A stretch of DNA of 64,000 nucleotides, from contig JAUSHE010000008.1 of assembly GCA_030648435.1 (NCBI GenBank), positions 1-64,000 on the forward strand, written 5' to 3'. Under the pieces are notes generated by a model. That model made no database searches, was not told the origin of the DNA, and saw only the letters and a list, made by a program, of their open reading frames with translations. This DNA comes from Candidatus Daviesbacteria bacterium (lineage in GTDB: Bacteria > Patescibacteria > Microgenomatia > Daviesbacterales > UBA10151). The stretch's first letter is position 1. Each line of letters opens with the position of its first letter. Below are positions 14,651-22,820 of this stretch, one piece after another. A program made the translations under genes and the position numbers.

Positions 14651-16846
14651 ATGAGTAACCCCCTTAGCGTCCGTGATTTTTTGTTTAAGAATCTTACTTC
14701 TTATGACGGCGGCCCGGAATTCCTGCAGAGTCCAACCGATCGGACCCAAAAACTTTGGGATATCTGCAAAATCTTAATTAAAAAAGAATTTGATAACGGG
14801 GGCGTTTTGGATATCGATACCAAGACCATTTCTACAATTACCAGCCACCAGCCGGGCTATATAGAGAAAGATTTGGAACTGATTTTTGGTTTACAAACAG
14901 ATGGGCCCCTAAAACGGGCCATTAAACCTTTTGGCGGTATTAAAGTGGTGGAGCGGGCCTGCGAGGATTACGGGAAAAAGCTGGATCCAGTGGTAATAGA
15001 CCTTTTTACCAAATATTTAAAAAGCCACAACCAGGGGATTTTTGACGCCTATACAGATGAAATCAGGAAATACCGTTCTTCCGGCGTGATCACCGGACTG
15101 CCTGATAATTATGCCCGGGGCAGGATTATCGGAGATTACCGCCGGGCTGCGCTGTTTGGGATAGACAGGATTATTGAAGAAAAGCAAAAAGACCTCCAGG
15201 GCAAGGGAGGAGAAATGAGTGATGAGGAAATCCGGGACAGGGAAGAGATTAAAGAAGAAATTCAAGCCTTAAATTTGATCAAAGAAATGGCCTTTTCGTA
15301 TGGCTTTGATATTTCAAAACCGGCCACAAATGCCAAAGAGGCAATCCAGTGGACATATTTTGCGTATCTTTCTGCTTTGAAAGAACAGGACGGCGCGGCG
15401 ATGAGTTTGGGGTCTGTTTCCGGATTTTTTGATATTTATCTTAAGAAAGATATTGCCGATGGGAAACTGGACGAAAAGCAAGCCCAGGAACTGGTTGATC
15501 AGTTTATTATCAAATTAAGGATGGTCCGGCAACTGCGGATGAAGGAATACGATACCATTTATGCCGGTGATCCAACCTGGCTGACAGAAAGTTTGGCCGG
15601 GATGTTTTTGGACGGAAGACACAAAGTGACTAAAACTTCCTACCGGTTTTTACAATCTTTATATAATCTGGGACCGGCCCCTGAACCAAACCTCACCGTG
15701 CTGTGGTCTGAAAAATTACCCAAAAAGTTTAAGGAATTTTGCGCCAAAGTATCAATTGAAACTTCTGCTATCCAATATGAAAATGATGACCTGATGCGGG
15801 AGACCGCTGACTGGGACGATTACGCCATCAGCTGTTGTGTTTCCCAGCTCAAAAACGGTTCCCAAATGCAATACTTTGGGGCTAGAAGCAATCTGGCCAA
15901 AATTTTGCTTTTGGCATTAAATTCAGGCAAGGATGAAAATACCGGCGTTGAATTGGTTCCCGGGATAGAAGCCCAAAATGATGGCGTTTTAAATTATGAC
16001 AACGTTATTGCTGAGTACAAAAAAACCTTGGCTTACGTTGCGACCGTTTATGTTAAGGCCATGAATATTATTCATTACATGCATGACAAATATTATTTTG
16101 AACGGGTGGAAATGGCTTTACTTGACAGCAAACTTGATCGGTTAATGGCTTTTGGTATTGCGGGCTTGTCGGTTGTAGCCGATTCCTTTTCAGCCATAAA
16201 ATATGCCAAAGTTACTCCAATAAGAGACGTTAACGGAATTACAAAAGAATTCAAGGCCGTGGGGGATTTTCCGAAATATGGCAATGACAATGACCTGGCT
16301 GATGATATTGCCCGGGAATTGGTCAAAAGCTTCCATGAAGAACTCAAAAAACATCATATTTACCGTAATGCCACGCCTACTTTATCGGTTCTGACAATAA
16401 CTTCAAATGTAATGTACGGCAAAAAGACAGGCGCCACTCCTGACGGAAGATTATCAGGTGCGCCTTTTGCCCCGGGAGCTAATCCGATGCACGGCAGGGA
16501 TGTTCGTGGTGCAATTGCATCATTAAATTCCGTTGCTAAGCTAAATTATGAAGATGCCAGAGACGGGATTTCCAATACTTTCTCGATAGTTCCAAAGGCT
16601 TTGGGAAACAATGAGGAAGCACAGATTGAAAATCTGGTCAATTTGATTGACGGATATTTCCTAAAACAAGCCCAGCACTTAAATGTTAACGTTTTAAATA
16701 AAGAAACTCTGCTTAAAGCGATGGCGCATCCGGAAGATTACCCCCAGTTAACGATTAGGGTGTCAGGCTATGCGGTCAATTTCGTAAAGTTATCCCGTGA
16801 GCACCAACAGGAAGTATTAGCGCGGTCATTTTTTGACTCAATGTAA
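14651..16846 (+). CDS. pflB: Formate C-acetyltransferase (pyruvate formate-lyase)
   Basis: Glycyl-radical enzyme converting pyruvate and CoA to acetyl-CoA and formate under anoxia. The 731 residues include the two active-site cysteines Cys395-Cys396 (ISCCVSQ), the radical Gly706 in the C-terminal RVSGYAVNF box, and TPDGRLSGAPFAPGANP. Length is close to the normal 740-760. Its activase is encoded 2.8 kb downstream, and the ADP-forming synthetase between them can turn acetyl-CoA into acetate plus ATP. Some family relatives act on 2-ketobutyrate or glycerol, but the double cysteine fits a true PFL. Confidence 0.95.
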   Translation: MSNPLSVRDFLFKNLTSYDGGPEFLQSPTDRTQKLWDICKILIKKEFDNGGVLDIDTKTISTITSHQPGYIEKDLELIFGLQTDGPLKRAIKPFGGIKVVERACEDYGKKLDPVVIDLFTKYLKSHNQGIFDAYTDEIRKYRSSGVITGLPDNYARGRIIGDYRRAALFGIDRIIEEKQKDLQGKGGEMSDEEIRDREEIKEEIQALNLIKEMAFSYGFDISKPATNAKEAIQWTYFAYLSALKEQDGAAMSLGSVSGFFDIYLKKDIADGKLDEKQAQELVDQFIIKLRMVRQLRMKEYDTIYAGDPTWLTESLAGMFLDGRHKVTKTSYRFLQSLYNLGPAPEPNLTVLWSEKLPKKFKEFCAKVSIETSAIQYENDDLMRETADWDDYAISCCVSQLKNGSQMQYFGARSNLAKILLLALNSGKDENTGVELVPGIEAQNDGVLNYDNVIAEYKKTLAYVATVYVKAMNIIHYMHDKYYFERVEMALLDSKLDRLMAFGIAGLSVVADSFSAIKYAKVTPIRDVNGITKEFKAVGDFPKYGNDNDLADDIARELVKSFHEELKKHHIYRNATPTLSVLTITSNVMYGKKTGATPDGRLSGAPFAPGANPMHGRDVRGAIASLNSVAKLNYEDARDGISNTFSIVPKALGNNEEAQIENLVNLIDGYFLKQAQHLNVNVLNKETLLKAMAHPEDYPQLTIRVSGYAVNFVKLSREHQQEVLARSFFDSM

Positions 16847-16849
16847 ATT

Positions 16850-17572
16850 TTAAGATAAAAGGGCGCCGCCGTCGACCACAATTTGCGAACCTGTCATATA
16901 AGATGACATCTCCGAAGCCAGGAAAAGCGCCACTTTGCCAATTTCATCTGGTTCACCCATCCTGTGCATAGGAATTTTATTCATAAAAGCTTCCATGATT
17001 TTGGGATCAATTTTTCCAGCCCCCTCTTGTGCCTTCACTACCCCCGGTGTGACAATACCGCCCGGCGCAATGGCGTTGACCCAAATCTTGTGTTGGGCCA
17101 GCTCCAGCGCGGTATTTTTGGTAAATCCCCACACACCATGCTTGGAAGCATCATAGGCCGAGAGACCGATCATTGAAGGGTGCAAGGCATCTATTGAGGA
17201 AATATTGATAATTTTTCCGCCCCGCCCCTGCTTTATCATTTGTTCAGAGACATATTTCGTGGTTAAAAACACCCCCTCCAGATTCACTTTAATCACTTTT
17301 TCAAAATCCTCCAAAGTCATCAGGGAAAGCGGCACATTCGGATAAATGCCGGCATTGTTGACCAAAATATCTATTGAGCCGTATTTTTCAACCGTCTCTG
17401 CAACAAGTTTTTTAACGTCCTCTTCTTTGGAAACATTACAACCAGTGGCCAAATCGGCAATTACAACATTAGCGCCTGCCTCCTGAAAACGTTTGACTAT
17501 CCCCGCCCCAATCCCTACAGATCCACCGGTAACTATTGCTGCTTTTCCTGAAAGATCCAGAAGACCGCGCAT
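16850..17572 (-). CDS. SDR-family oxidoreductase
   Basis: Short-chain dehydrogenase/reductase of 240 residues: cofactor loop TGGSVGIGAG, NNAGIYPN, catalytic YDASKHG with Ser140-type ISSID upstream, and a C-terminal MTGSQIVVDGGA. The substrate cannot be read; glucose or 3-oxoacyl substrates are common in this group. It may regenerate NAD(P)+ in the fermentation cluster. TAAGAT (17579-17584) ends 6 nt before the ATG. The gene runs convergent to pflB with 3 nt between stops. Confidence 0.9.
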   Translation of the reverse strand: MRGLLDLSGKAAIVTGGSVGIGAGIVKRFQEAGANVVIADLATGCNVSKEEDVKKLVAETVEKYGSIDILVNNAGIYPNVPLSLMTLEDFEKVIKVNLEGVFLTTKYVSEQMIKQGRGGKIINISSIDALHPSMIGLSAYDASKHGVWGFTKNTALELAQHKIWVNAIAPGGIVTPGVVKAQEGAGKIDPKIMEAFMNKIPMHRMGEPDEIGKVALFLASEMSSYMTGSQIVVDGGALLS

Positions 17573-17584
17573 GCACTTATCTTA

Positions 17585-19603
17585 TTAGAACAAGACTTTG
17601 CAGTCAACTGCCAAAACGCCATCCGACATGACAATGGCCGGATTAATTTCAATATTGGAAATTTCCGGAATATTTAAGGCCAAATTGGCAAGACGGACAA
17701 TTGTTTCATAAAGCTTATCTAAGCTACTTTCGGCCAGGAAGGAATATATTTTTGATTTTGCCACCAGTTGTTTTGCCCGGGGCAGATCTATAGGCAGAAG
17801 ACATAAATTGCGGTCACAAATCAGTTCGGCATACGACCCCCCTGCTCCGAAAAGCAGGACCGGTCCAAAATTCGGGTCTTTTTTAACGCCGATAATTACT
17901 TCTACTCCAGGAGGAACTTGCTTTTGAATCTGGATATCAAGATGGTGGGACTCAAGTTCCTTCCAGGCAGATTCAAGCTGAGGATTGTTTTCTATATCGG
18001 TAATAACCCCTCCAATGGCCTTTTTATGAAGCAGTGTCGGCGAAAAAAGCTTTAAAACTACAGGAAATCCGCATTTTGAGGCAAAACCTTTGGCTTCCTG
18101 CAAACCAGGGACAATGGCCGAATCGGGAACGGCAATTCCTGCCAGAGCAATAATTTCATTCGGGGTAGCCTGATGCATGATTTGCTTTATTTGATCCAGA
18201 TTTGGCACTTGCTGTATTTGATTTTGGGTAATACTTTGCTTTAGATTTTGATGATTTTTGTACCACCACATTTTACCCACAGCCCAAATAGCCCGTTCCG
18301 GAAATCTGAAATGCGGGATTTTCAGTTCGTTAAGTTTTTGTTCTCCCTCCGCCACCAAACTTCCGCCAATAAATGAACAAAAAATTAATTTCCGGTATTT
18401 CTTTGATAAGTTCCCCAAATTTTCTGCTGTTTTTTCAATCTGGGTCATAACTTGAGGAGTCAGGATGACAATTAACGCATCAACCTCCGTATTTGCCAAA
18501 ATGACATCCGCCGCTTTTGCATACCTGTCAGCTAACGCATCACCTAAAACATCAACCGGATTTAAAATTCCCGCTGAACGGGGCAGGATTTGCTGCAGTT
18601 TCAAGAGGGTTTCCGTGTCAAATTCCGCAAGTTCCAATCCTTCATTGATAACAGCATCTGCAGAAATAACCGCCGGCCCGCCGGCATTTGAAATAATGGC
18701 AACTCTTGGCCCTTTGATATTTTCTGCCCAGGCAAAACTGCGCGACAAATCAAAGAAATCCTCCAAAGTAAGACAGCGGATAACACCGGCCTGGGATAAA
18801 ACTGCTTCCAAAACCGCATCTTCTCCGGCGATTGATCCGGTATGCGACAGCATAGCTTTGGCGCCGGCCCGGGTTTTACCCGGTTTCAAAAGAAAAACAG
18901 GGTTTGTTTTTGAAATCTCCGCAGTCAATTTTAGAAATTCAGATCCTTTCGATATTGATTCCAGATACAGCCCCACTGCCATGGAGGGAGTATTTCTAAA
19001 ATATTCTAAAACATCATTTTCGTTAATGACCGCTTTGTTACCGAGCGTCACAAACTGCGAAAATCCGACATTATTTGATTTACACCAGTCAAAAAGGCTG
19101 GAGGCGATGGCTCCGGACTGGGAAATAAAACGTAAATTACCGGAGGCGCTGACAACTTCTCCAAAGGTGACATTAACCGGACACAAATTATTCACAAAAC
19201 CTAAGCAATTGGGACCTAAAACATTAATGCTGTATTTTTGGGCAATTTCAATTAATCTATCTTCTAACTTTTTTCCCTCCTCTCCGGCTTCTTTAAAACC
19301 GGCAGAGAAAACCACCGCATTTTTGATGCCTTTTTCCCCCACCTGGGTGAGCACATCCAAAGCGTCAGGTACAGGGATTGCGATTACTGCCAAATCAGGA
19401 ATTACAGGCAGGCTGGCGGTGTCTTTATAGCACCACAGATTGCCAATGTTTGAAGCATTGGGATTGACAGGATAAATGTCGCCTTTAAAACCGGAGGCGA
19501 TAATATTTTTTAAGACGGTAGCACCTACTTTTTCCGGGCTTCTGGAAGCACCGATGATGGCGATTGATTTGGGACAGAATAGGGTAGTGAGATCATGAGC
19601 CAC
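17585..19603 (-). CDS. ADP-forming acetyl/acyl-CoA synthetase, fused alpha-beta
   Basis: 672 residues: N-terminal CoA-binding Rossmann domain (SIAIIGASRSPEKVG), ligase-CoA domain with the phosphohistidine loop LSHTGSIAGEDA, and C-terminal ATP-grasp domain (ATPNEIIALAGIAVPDS, VVLKLFSPTLLHKKAIGGV). It converts acyl-CoA, ADP and phosphate to acid, ATP and CoA, giving substrate-level ATP. The start is GTG at 19603, with TAAACT (19610-19615) 6 nt upstream, suggesting a leaderless GTG start. Placement between pflB and pflA supports acetyl-CoA as substrate. Confidence 0.92.
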   Translation of the reverse strand: MAHDLTTLFCPKSIAIIGASRSPEKVGATVLKNIIASGFKGDIYPVNPNASNIGNLWCYKDTASLPVIPDLAVIAIPVPDALDVLTQVGEKGIKNAVVFSAGFKEAGEEGKKLEDRLIEIAQKYSINVLGPNCLGFVNNLCPVNVTFGEVVSASGNLRFISQSGAIASSLFDWCKSNNVGFSQFVTLGNKAVINENDVLEYFRNTPSMAVGLYLESISKGSEFLKLTAEISKTNPVFLLKPGKTRAGAKAMLSHTGSIAGEDAVLEAVLSQAGVIRCLTLEDFFDLSRSFAWAENIKGPRVAIISNAGGPAVISADAVINEGLELAEFDTETLLKLQQILPRSAGILNPVDVLGDALADRYAKAADVILANTEVDALIVILTPQVMTQIEKTAENLGNLSKKYRKLIFCSFIGGSLVAEGEQKLNELKIPHFRFPERAIWAVGKMWWYKNHQNLKQSITQNQIQQVPNLDQIKQIMHQATPNEIIALAGIAVPDSAIVPGLQEAKGFASKCGFPVVLKLFSPTLLHKKAIGGVITDIENNPQLESAWKELESHHLDIQIQKQVPPGVEVIIGVKKDPNFGPVLLFGAGGSYAELICDRNLCLLPIDLPRAKQLVAKSKIYSFLAESSLDKLYETIVRLANLALNIPEISNIEINPAIVMSDGVLAVDCKVLF

Positions 19604-19674
19604 AACTTTAGTTTAAGTTATTTTACGTACCTAATCAAGCTGTATATGTTAAAATTACACCGGTTGCTTAAGCT

Positions 19675-20400
19675 ATGATAAGCGTTCATTCAATTGAAAC
19701 ATTTGGCACTCATGAAGGGCCGGGAATCAGATTAGTAGTATTTTTGCAGGGCTGCAATTTTAGATGCGTTTATTGCCATAATCCGGATACCCAACCGCTT
19801 GAGGGTGGCAAAGAAATGACCTCTGAGGAAATTCTTGCACTTCTTGAAAAACAGGAGCCATATTTTAAAGAAACAGGCGGTTTAACTGTTTCAGGAGGAG
19901 AGTCACTTCTGCAAAGGTATGCTCTCATTGATTTATTTACCAAAGCAAAAAAGAAGAGATTTAATACAACCCTGGATACCAATGGCTCTATTTTAGACGA
20001 GGATTCGAAAAAACTTTTGGAAGTCACAGATTTAGTGCTTTTGGACGTAAAACATATTGATCCGGTTTGGCATCAAAAAGTAACCGGTGCTGCAAATAAT
20101 GTGGTTTTAGAGTTTGCCGGGTATTTGGAAAGTATTAATAAGTCAATGTGGCTAAGATATGTATTAGTCCCGGGTTATACCGATCAAAAAGATTCTCTGG
20201 AAAAATGGGGGAAACATTTTAAGGATTTTAAAAATATTAAAAGAGTAGAGATTCTGCCTTTTCATAAATACGGTTTTTATAAATGGAAAGAACTGGGTAT
20301 GAAAAATCCGCTGGAAAATACCCCTGTTCCCACGAAAGAAGAAATTCAGGAAGCCTTTGATATATTCAAAAAATACTTTAAGGAAGTTTATATCAGGTAA
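19675..20400 (+). CDS. pflA: Pyruvate formate-lyase activating enzyme
   Basis: Radical SAM enzyme that installs the glycyl radical on PflB. The 241 residues begin with the typical IHSIETFGTxxGPGIR-like segment, and the cluster motif C-x3-C-x2-C uses Cys27, Cys31 and Cys34 (GCNFRCVYCHNPDT). LTVSGGESLLQ and LDTNG are also typical. No good SD is seen; TAAAAT at about 19650 would give a leader of some 15 nt. The last 8 nt overlap the convergent Nudix gene. Confidence 0.94.
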   Translation: MISVHSIETFGTHEGPGIRLVVFLQGCNFRCVYCHNPDTQPLEGGKEMTSEEILALLEKQEPYFKETGGLTVSGGESLLQRYALIDLFTKAKKKRFNTTLDTNGSILDEDSKKLLEVTDLVLLDVKHIDPVWHQKVTGAANNVVLEFAGYLESINKSMWLRYVLVPGYTDQKDSLEKWGKHFKDFKNIKRVEILPFHKYGFYKWKELGMKNPLENTPVPTKEEIQEAFDIFKKYFKEVYIR

Positions 20401-20791
20401 TATACCCGTGTTTTTTGAGCCAGGGGAAAATGGTTCTTTTGGCAATCACGGAAATGTTTTTTTTATCAGAATTTGAGTCAAACCAACCAATCTCTGCTAT
20501 TTCTGAAGAAGGCTTTGGTATACCAATTAATTTTCCCTCAAAAACCCTGATTGCCACCCTACCTCCGCCATGCGCCACATCCTCAAATTCTGTCAGGTAT
20601 TTCAAAGAAGATTCTTCTATTTCACAACCAACTTCTTCCATAACTTCTCTTTTTAGAGCCTCTATTTCGGACTCCCCTTCTTTCAGCTTACCTCCCAGAG
20701 TGAAAAAGACTAAAGGTTGATTTTTGCTTCTGACCTGCAGCATTTTTTTATCCTTAAATACTGCCAGTGCTACTTTCTTGATAGTTTTCAT
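20393..20791 (-). CDS. Nudix hydrolase
   Basis: 132 residues with a complete Nudix box GKLKEGESEIEALKREVMEE followed by VG, preceded by VFFTLGG. It hydrolyses a nucleoside diphosphate linked to another moiety; an ADP-ribose, NADH or damaged-dNTP substrate is possible. I start at the ATG at 20791 (MKTIKKVALAVF); an upstream in-frame extension to 20836 is unlikely because it runs into the divergent ugd start region. Confidence 0.88.
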   Translation of the reverse strand: MKTIKKVALAVFKDKKMLQVRSKNQPLVFFTLGGKLKEGESEIEALKREVMEEVGCEIEESSLKYLTEFEDVAHGGGRVAIRVFEGKLIGIPKPSSEIAEIGWFDSNSDKKNISVIAKRTIFPWLKKHGYIT

Positions 20792-20807
20792 AGTCTTTTG
20801 GACTATG
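20789..20807. promoter_or_regulatory. 7 bp inverted repeat at the Nudix/ugd divergent promoter
   Basis: CATAGTC-TTTTG-GACTATG overlaps the Nudix start codon and lies directly before the ugd -10 box TATACT (20809-20814), which ends 10 nt before the ugd ATG. Candidate operator. Confidence 0.4.
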
Positions 20808-20824
20808 TTATACTTTTCTAGATT

Positions 20825-21682
20825 ATGAAACAACAATTAGGAATTATTGGCTACGGCATTGTGGGACAGGCTCTCTCGTATGGCTTTTCCCAACCGGAGA
20901 TAAAAGATGATTATGAAATCAGATTCTATGATAAATATAAGGAAACCGAACCGCTAAAAGACGTCGTTATTTCAAGCGAATTTATCTTCATTTGTTTGCC
21001 TACTCCCATGAAAGACGATGAATCGGGCATTGACCTTTCGATTATTGAAGAAAGCATTGCAGAAATAACACAATATACAGACAATACTGACAAAATCATT
21101 GTCATCAAATCAACAGTTGCTCCCGGCACAACAGCTTCGTTGGAGAAAAAGTACCCTAAAAGCCACTTTGCCATGAATCCGGAATTTTTAACAGAGGCTA
21201 ATTATCTGGAAGATTTTATCAAAGCTGACCGGAATGTAGTTGGCGCAAATAATGACCTAATTTCCAGAAGAGTAGTTGCTTTATATAAACAAAGGTTTCC
21301 CCGGACAAAAATTTTCCAGACAGACACTACAACTGCGGAGATGGTTAAATATATGGCCAATGCGTTTTTGGCAACCAAAGTTATTTTCGCCAATCAGATG
21401 TATGATTTATGTCAGGCTTTAGGAATTAAATACGAGGAAGTAAAAAGCATAGTGGTGGGGGACCATCGGATTTTTGATTCACACCTGGATATTACAACTG
21501 CCAAAGGTTTTGGCGGAAAATGCTTCCCCAAAGATATTATTGCTTTAATCGGCAGAGCTAAAGAACTCAAAGTAGAACCCGGACTTTTGGAAACCGTTTG
21601 GAATATTAATAAAAAGATCAGAAAAGTTAAAGACTGGGAAGAAATCCCCTTCGTGGTGGCGGGAAAAAGTAAAATTAATTAA
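20825..21682 (+). CDS. Short UDP-glucose/UDP-sugar 6-dehydrogenase family protein
   Basis: 285 residues against about 430 for typical UDP-glucose dehydrogenases. Present: Rossmann start IIGYGIVGQALSYGF, STVAPGTTASLE, MNPEFLTEANYLEDF, and the catalytic cysteine loop GFGGKCFPKD. Missing: the C-terminal UDP-binding domain. It may oxidise a sugar nucleotide using an atypical substrate site, or a different 2-hydroxy acid. The stop overlaps the convergent rplS gene by 4 nt. Confidence 0.8.
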   Translation: MKQQLGIIGYGIVGQALSYGFSQPEIKDDYEIRFYDKYKETEPLKDVVISSEFIFICLPTPMKDDESGIDLSIIEESIAEITQYTDNTDKIIVIKSTVAPGTTASLEKKYPKSHFAMNPEFLTEANYLEDFIKADRNVVGANNDLISRRVVALYKQRFPRTKIFQTDTTTAEMVKYMANAFLATKVIFANQMYDLCQALGIKYEEVKSIVVGDHRIFDSHLDITTAKGFGGKCFPKDIIALIGRAKELKVEPGLLETVWNINKKIRKVKDWEEIPFVVAGKSKIN

Positions 21683-21993
21683 ACGCGGGTTGCGCTCTTG
21701 CCGGTTAGGTCTCTTAAGTAATAAAGCTTTGATCTGCGGACACCGGTGGTTTTTTTCTTAACATCAATTTTTACAATACTGTTGCTGTCAAGAGGCCAGG
21801 TCCGCTCAACCCCAATCCCGGCTGCACCAATTTTCCGCACGGTAAAGGTTTTATTGACATCCCTACCCCGCAGCCTGATTAAAATCCCCTCAAATATTTG
21901 AATACGGGTTTTTGCGCCTTCCACCACTTTGTTATGGACGCGGATAGTATCGCCAATATGAATTTCCTGCTCTCCCACTCTGACTGAAATCAT
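21679..21993 (-). CDS. rplS: 50S ribosomal protein L19
   Basis: 104 residues at the 30S/50S interface. Diagnostic stretches are GDTIRVHNKVVEGAKTRIQI, FEGILIRLRGRD, FTVRKIGAAGIGVERTWPL and RRSKLYYLRDLTGKSAT. TAAAAT (22000-22005, TGG-extended) ends 6 nt before the ATG, so the mRNA is predicted to be leaderless. Confidence 0.97.
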   Translation of the reverse strand: MISVRVGEQEIHIGDTIRVHNKVVEGAKTRIQIFEGILIRLRGRDVNKTFTVRKIGAAGIGVERTWPLDSNSIVKIDVKKKTTGVRRSKLYYLRDLTGKSATRV

Positions 21994-22047
21994 TGTGAAA
22001 TTTTACCACAAACTACAGCCTTGATCAACCAACAATCCGTTTCATCC

Positions 22048-22070
22048 TGTAAGGCGTCCCCTTGCAGCAC
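22048..22070. repeat. REP-like palindrome, copy 2 (upstream of the transposase)
   Basis: TGTAAGGCGTCCCCTTGCAG, 30 bp upstream of the RAYT start. With copies at 22583 and 22791 it brackets and punctuates the transposase gene. Confidence 0.9.
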
Positions 22071-22083
22071 AACATTATAAGTG

Positions 22084-22100
22084 GTCTAATTATATTAGAC
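22084..22100. promoter_or_regulatory. 7 bp palindrome abutting the transposase start codon
   Basis: GTCTAAT-TAT-ATTAGAC ends exactly at the base before the ATG at 22101 and overlaps a possible -10 TATATT. A protein bound here would block transcription or translation; transposase autoregulation is one option. Confidence 0.5.
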
Positions 22101-22793
22101 ATGCCCGGTAAAAATTCCGTAAAACAATATACAGATAAGGGTTATTATCATATTTATAACCGTGGAGTGGAAAAACGGATAATTTTCCAGGAAATACAGG
22201 ATTATCTTGTTTTCCTATCTTATCTTAAAAATTATCTTCTACCAAAAGACGAAGAAAAACTAAAAGAGAAATTATCAAATCCTGACACCTCTTATACAGA
22301 TAGGGATAAGATTATTAAGCTTTTGCGGTTGAATAATTTTGCAGACGAGATAAATCTACTGGCATATTGCTTAATGCCCAACCACTTTCACTTTTTCATT
22401 TACCAAAACAGCAGTATTTCAATGGATAAATTTATGAATTCACTAGCTACGAGATATAGTATGTACTTTAACAGAAAATATAAAAGAGTAGGGCCTTTGT
22501 ATCAGGATGTTTACAAAGCTGTATTAGTTGCAAATGAGGAGCAGTTTCTTCATCTTACAAGATACATACATAAACAGGCTTTAGCTTTGCAAGGGGACGC
22601 CTTACAGCACGGAATGACTGATCAACCATCATCTTATTTAGATTATATTGGCAATAGAAAAACAAAATGGGTCAAAACTGAAGAAGTATTGTTATATTTC
22701 TCTAAAAGCAACCCTAAACTTTCATACAGAGCATTTGTTGAAGAAAAGGATGATATAGAATTAATAAGCGAACTCACATTAGAAGATATTTAG
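22101..22793 (+). CDS. REP-associated tyrosine transposase (RAYT, Y1 transposase)
   Basis: 230 residues of the IS200/IS605-like Y1 HUH superfamily. Visible are YYHIYNRGVEKRIIF near the N-terminus, the HUH motif in LMPNHFHFF, and the helix with the candidate catalytic Tyr (MNSLATRYSMYFNRKY). RAYTs are single-copy, vertically kept transposases that act on REP palindromes. REP copies lie 30 bp upstream, inside the gene at 22583-22610 (encoding LALQGDALQH), and at the stop codon. The ATG at 22101 is preferred over 22062. The gene converges on dnaE. Confidence 0.9.
   Translation: MPGKNSVKQYTDKGYYHIYNRGVEKRIIFQEIQDYLVFLSYLKNYLLPKDEEKLKEKLSNPDTSYTDRDKIIKLLRLNNFADEINLLAYCLMPNHFHFFIYQNSSISMDKFMNSLATRYSMYFNRKYKRVGPLYQDVYKAVLVANEEQFLHLTRYIHKQALALQGDALQHGMTDQPSSYLDYIGNRKTKWVKTEEVLLYFSKSNPKLSYRAFVEEKDDIELISELTLEDI
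22583..22610. repeat. REP-like palindrome, copy 3 (inside the RAYT gene)
   Basis: Core GCAAGGGGACGCCTTACAGC read in frame as part of LALQGDALQH in the transposase. Confidence 0.9.
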
Positions 22794-22820
22794 CCTTGCA
22801 AGGCGTCCCCTTGCAGCTCA
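22791..22820. repeat. REP-like palindrome, copy 4 (between RAYT and dnaE)
   Basis: GCAAGGCGTCCCCTTGCAGC, inverted relative to copy 3. It overlaps the transposase stop codon and touches the dnaE stop, and could act as a shared hairpin between the two convergent genes. Confidence 0.9.

Noticed and set aside
18465..19430. 321-codon ORF on plus opposite the acyl-CoA synthetase
   Set aside because: Shadow of the conserved minus-strand gene; Ser/Ala/Pro-rich with no family signal.
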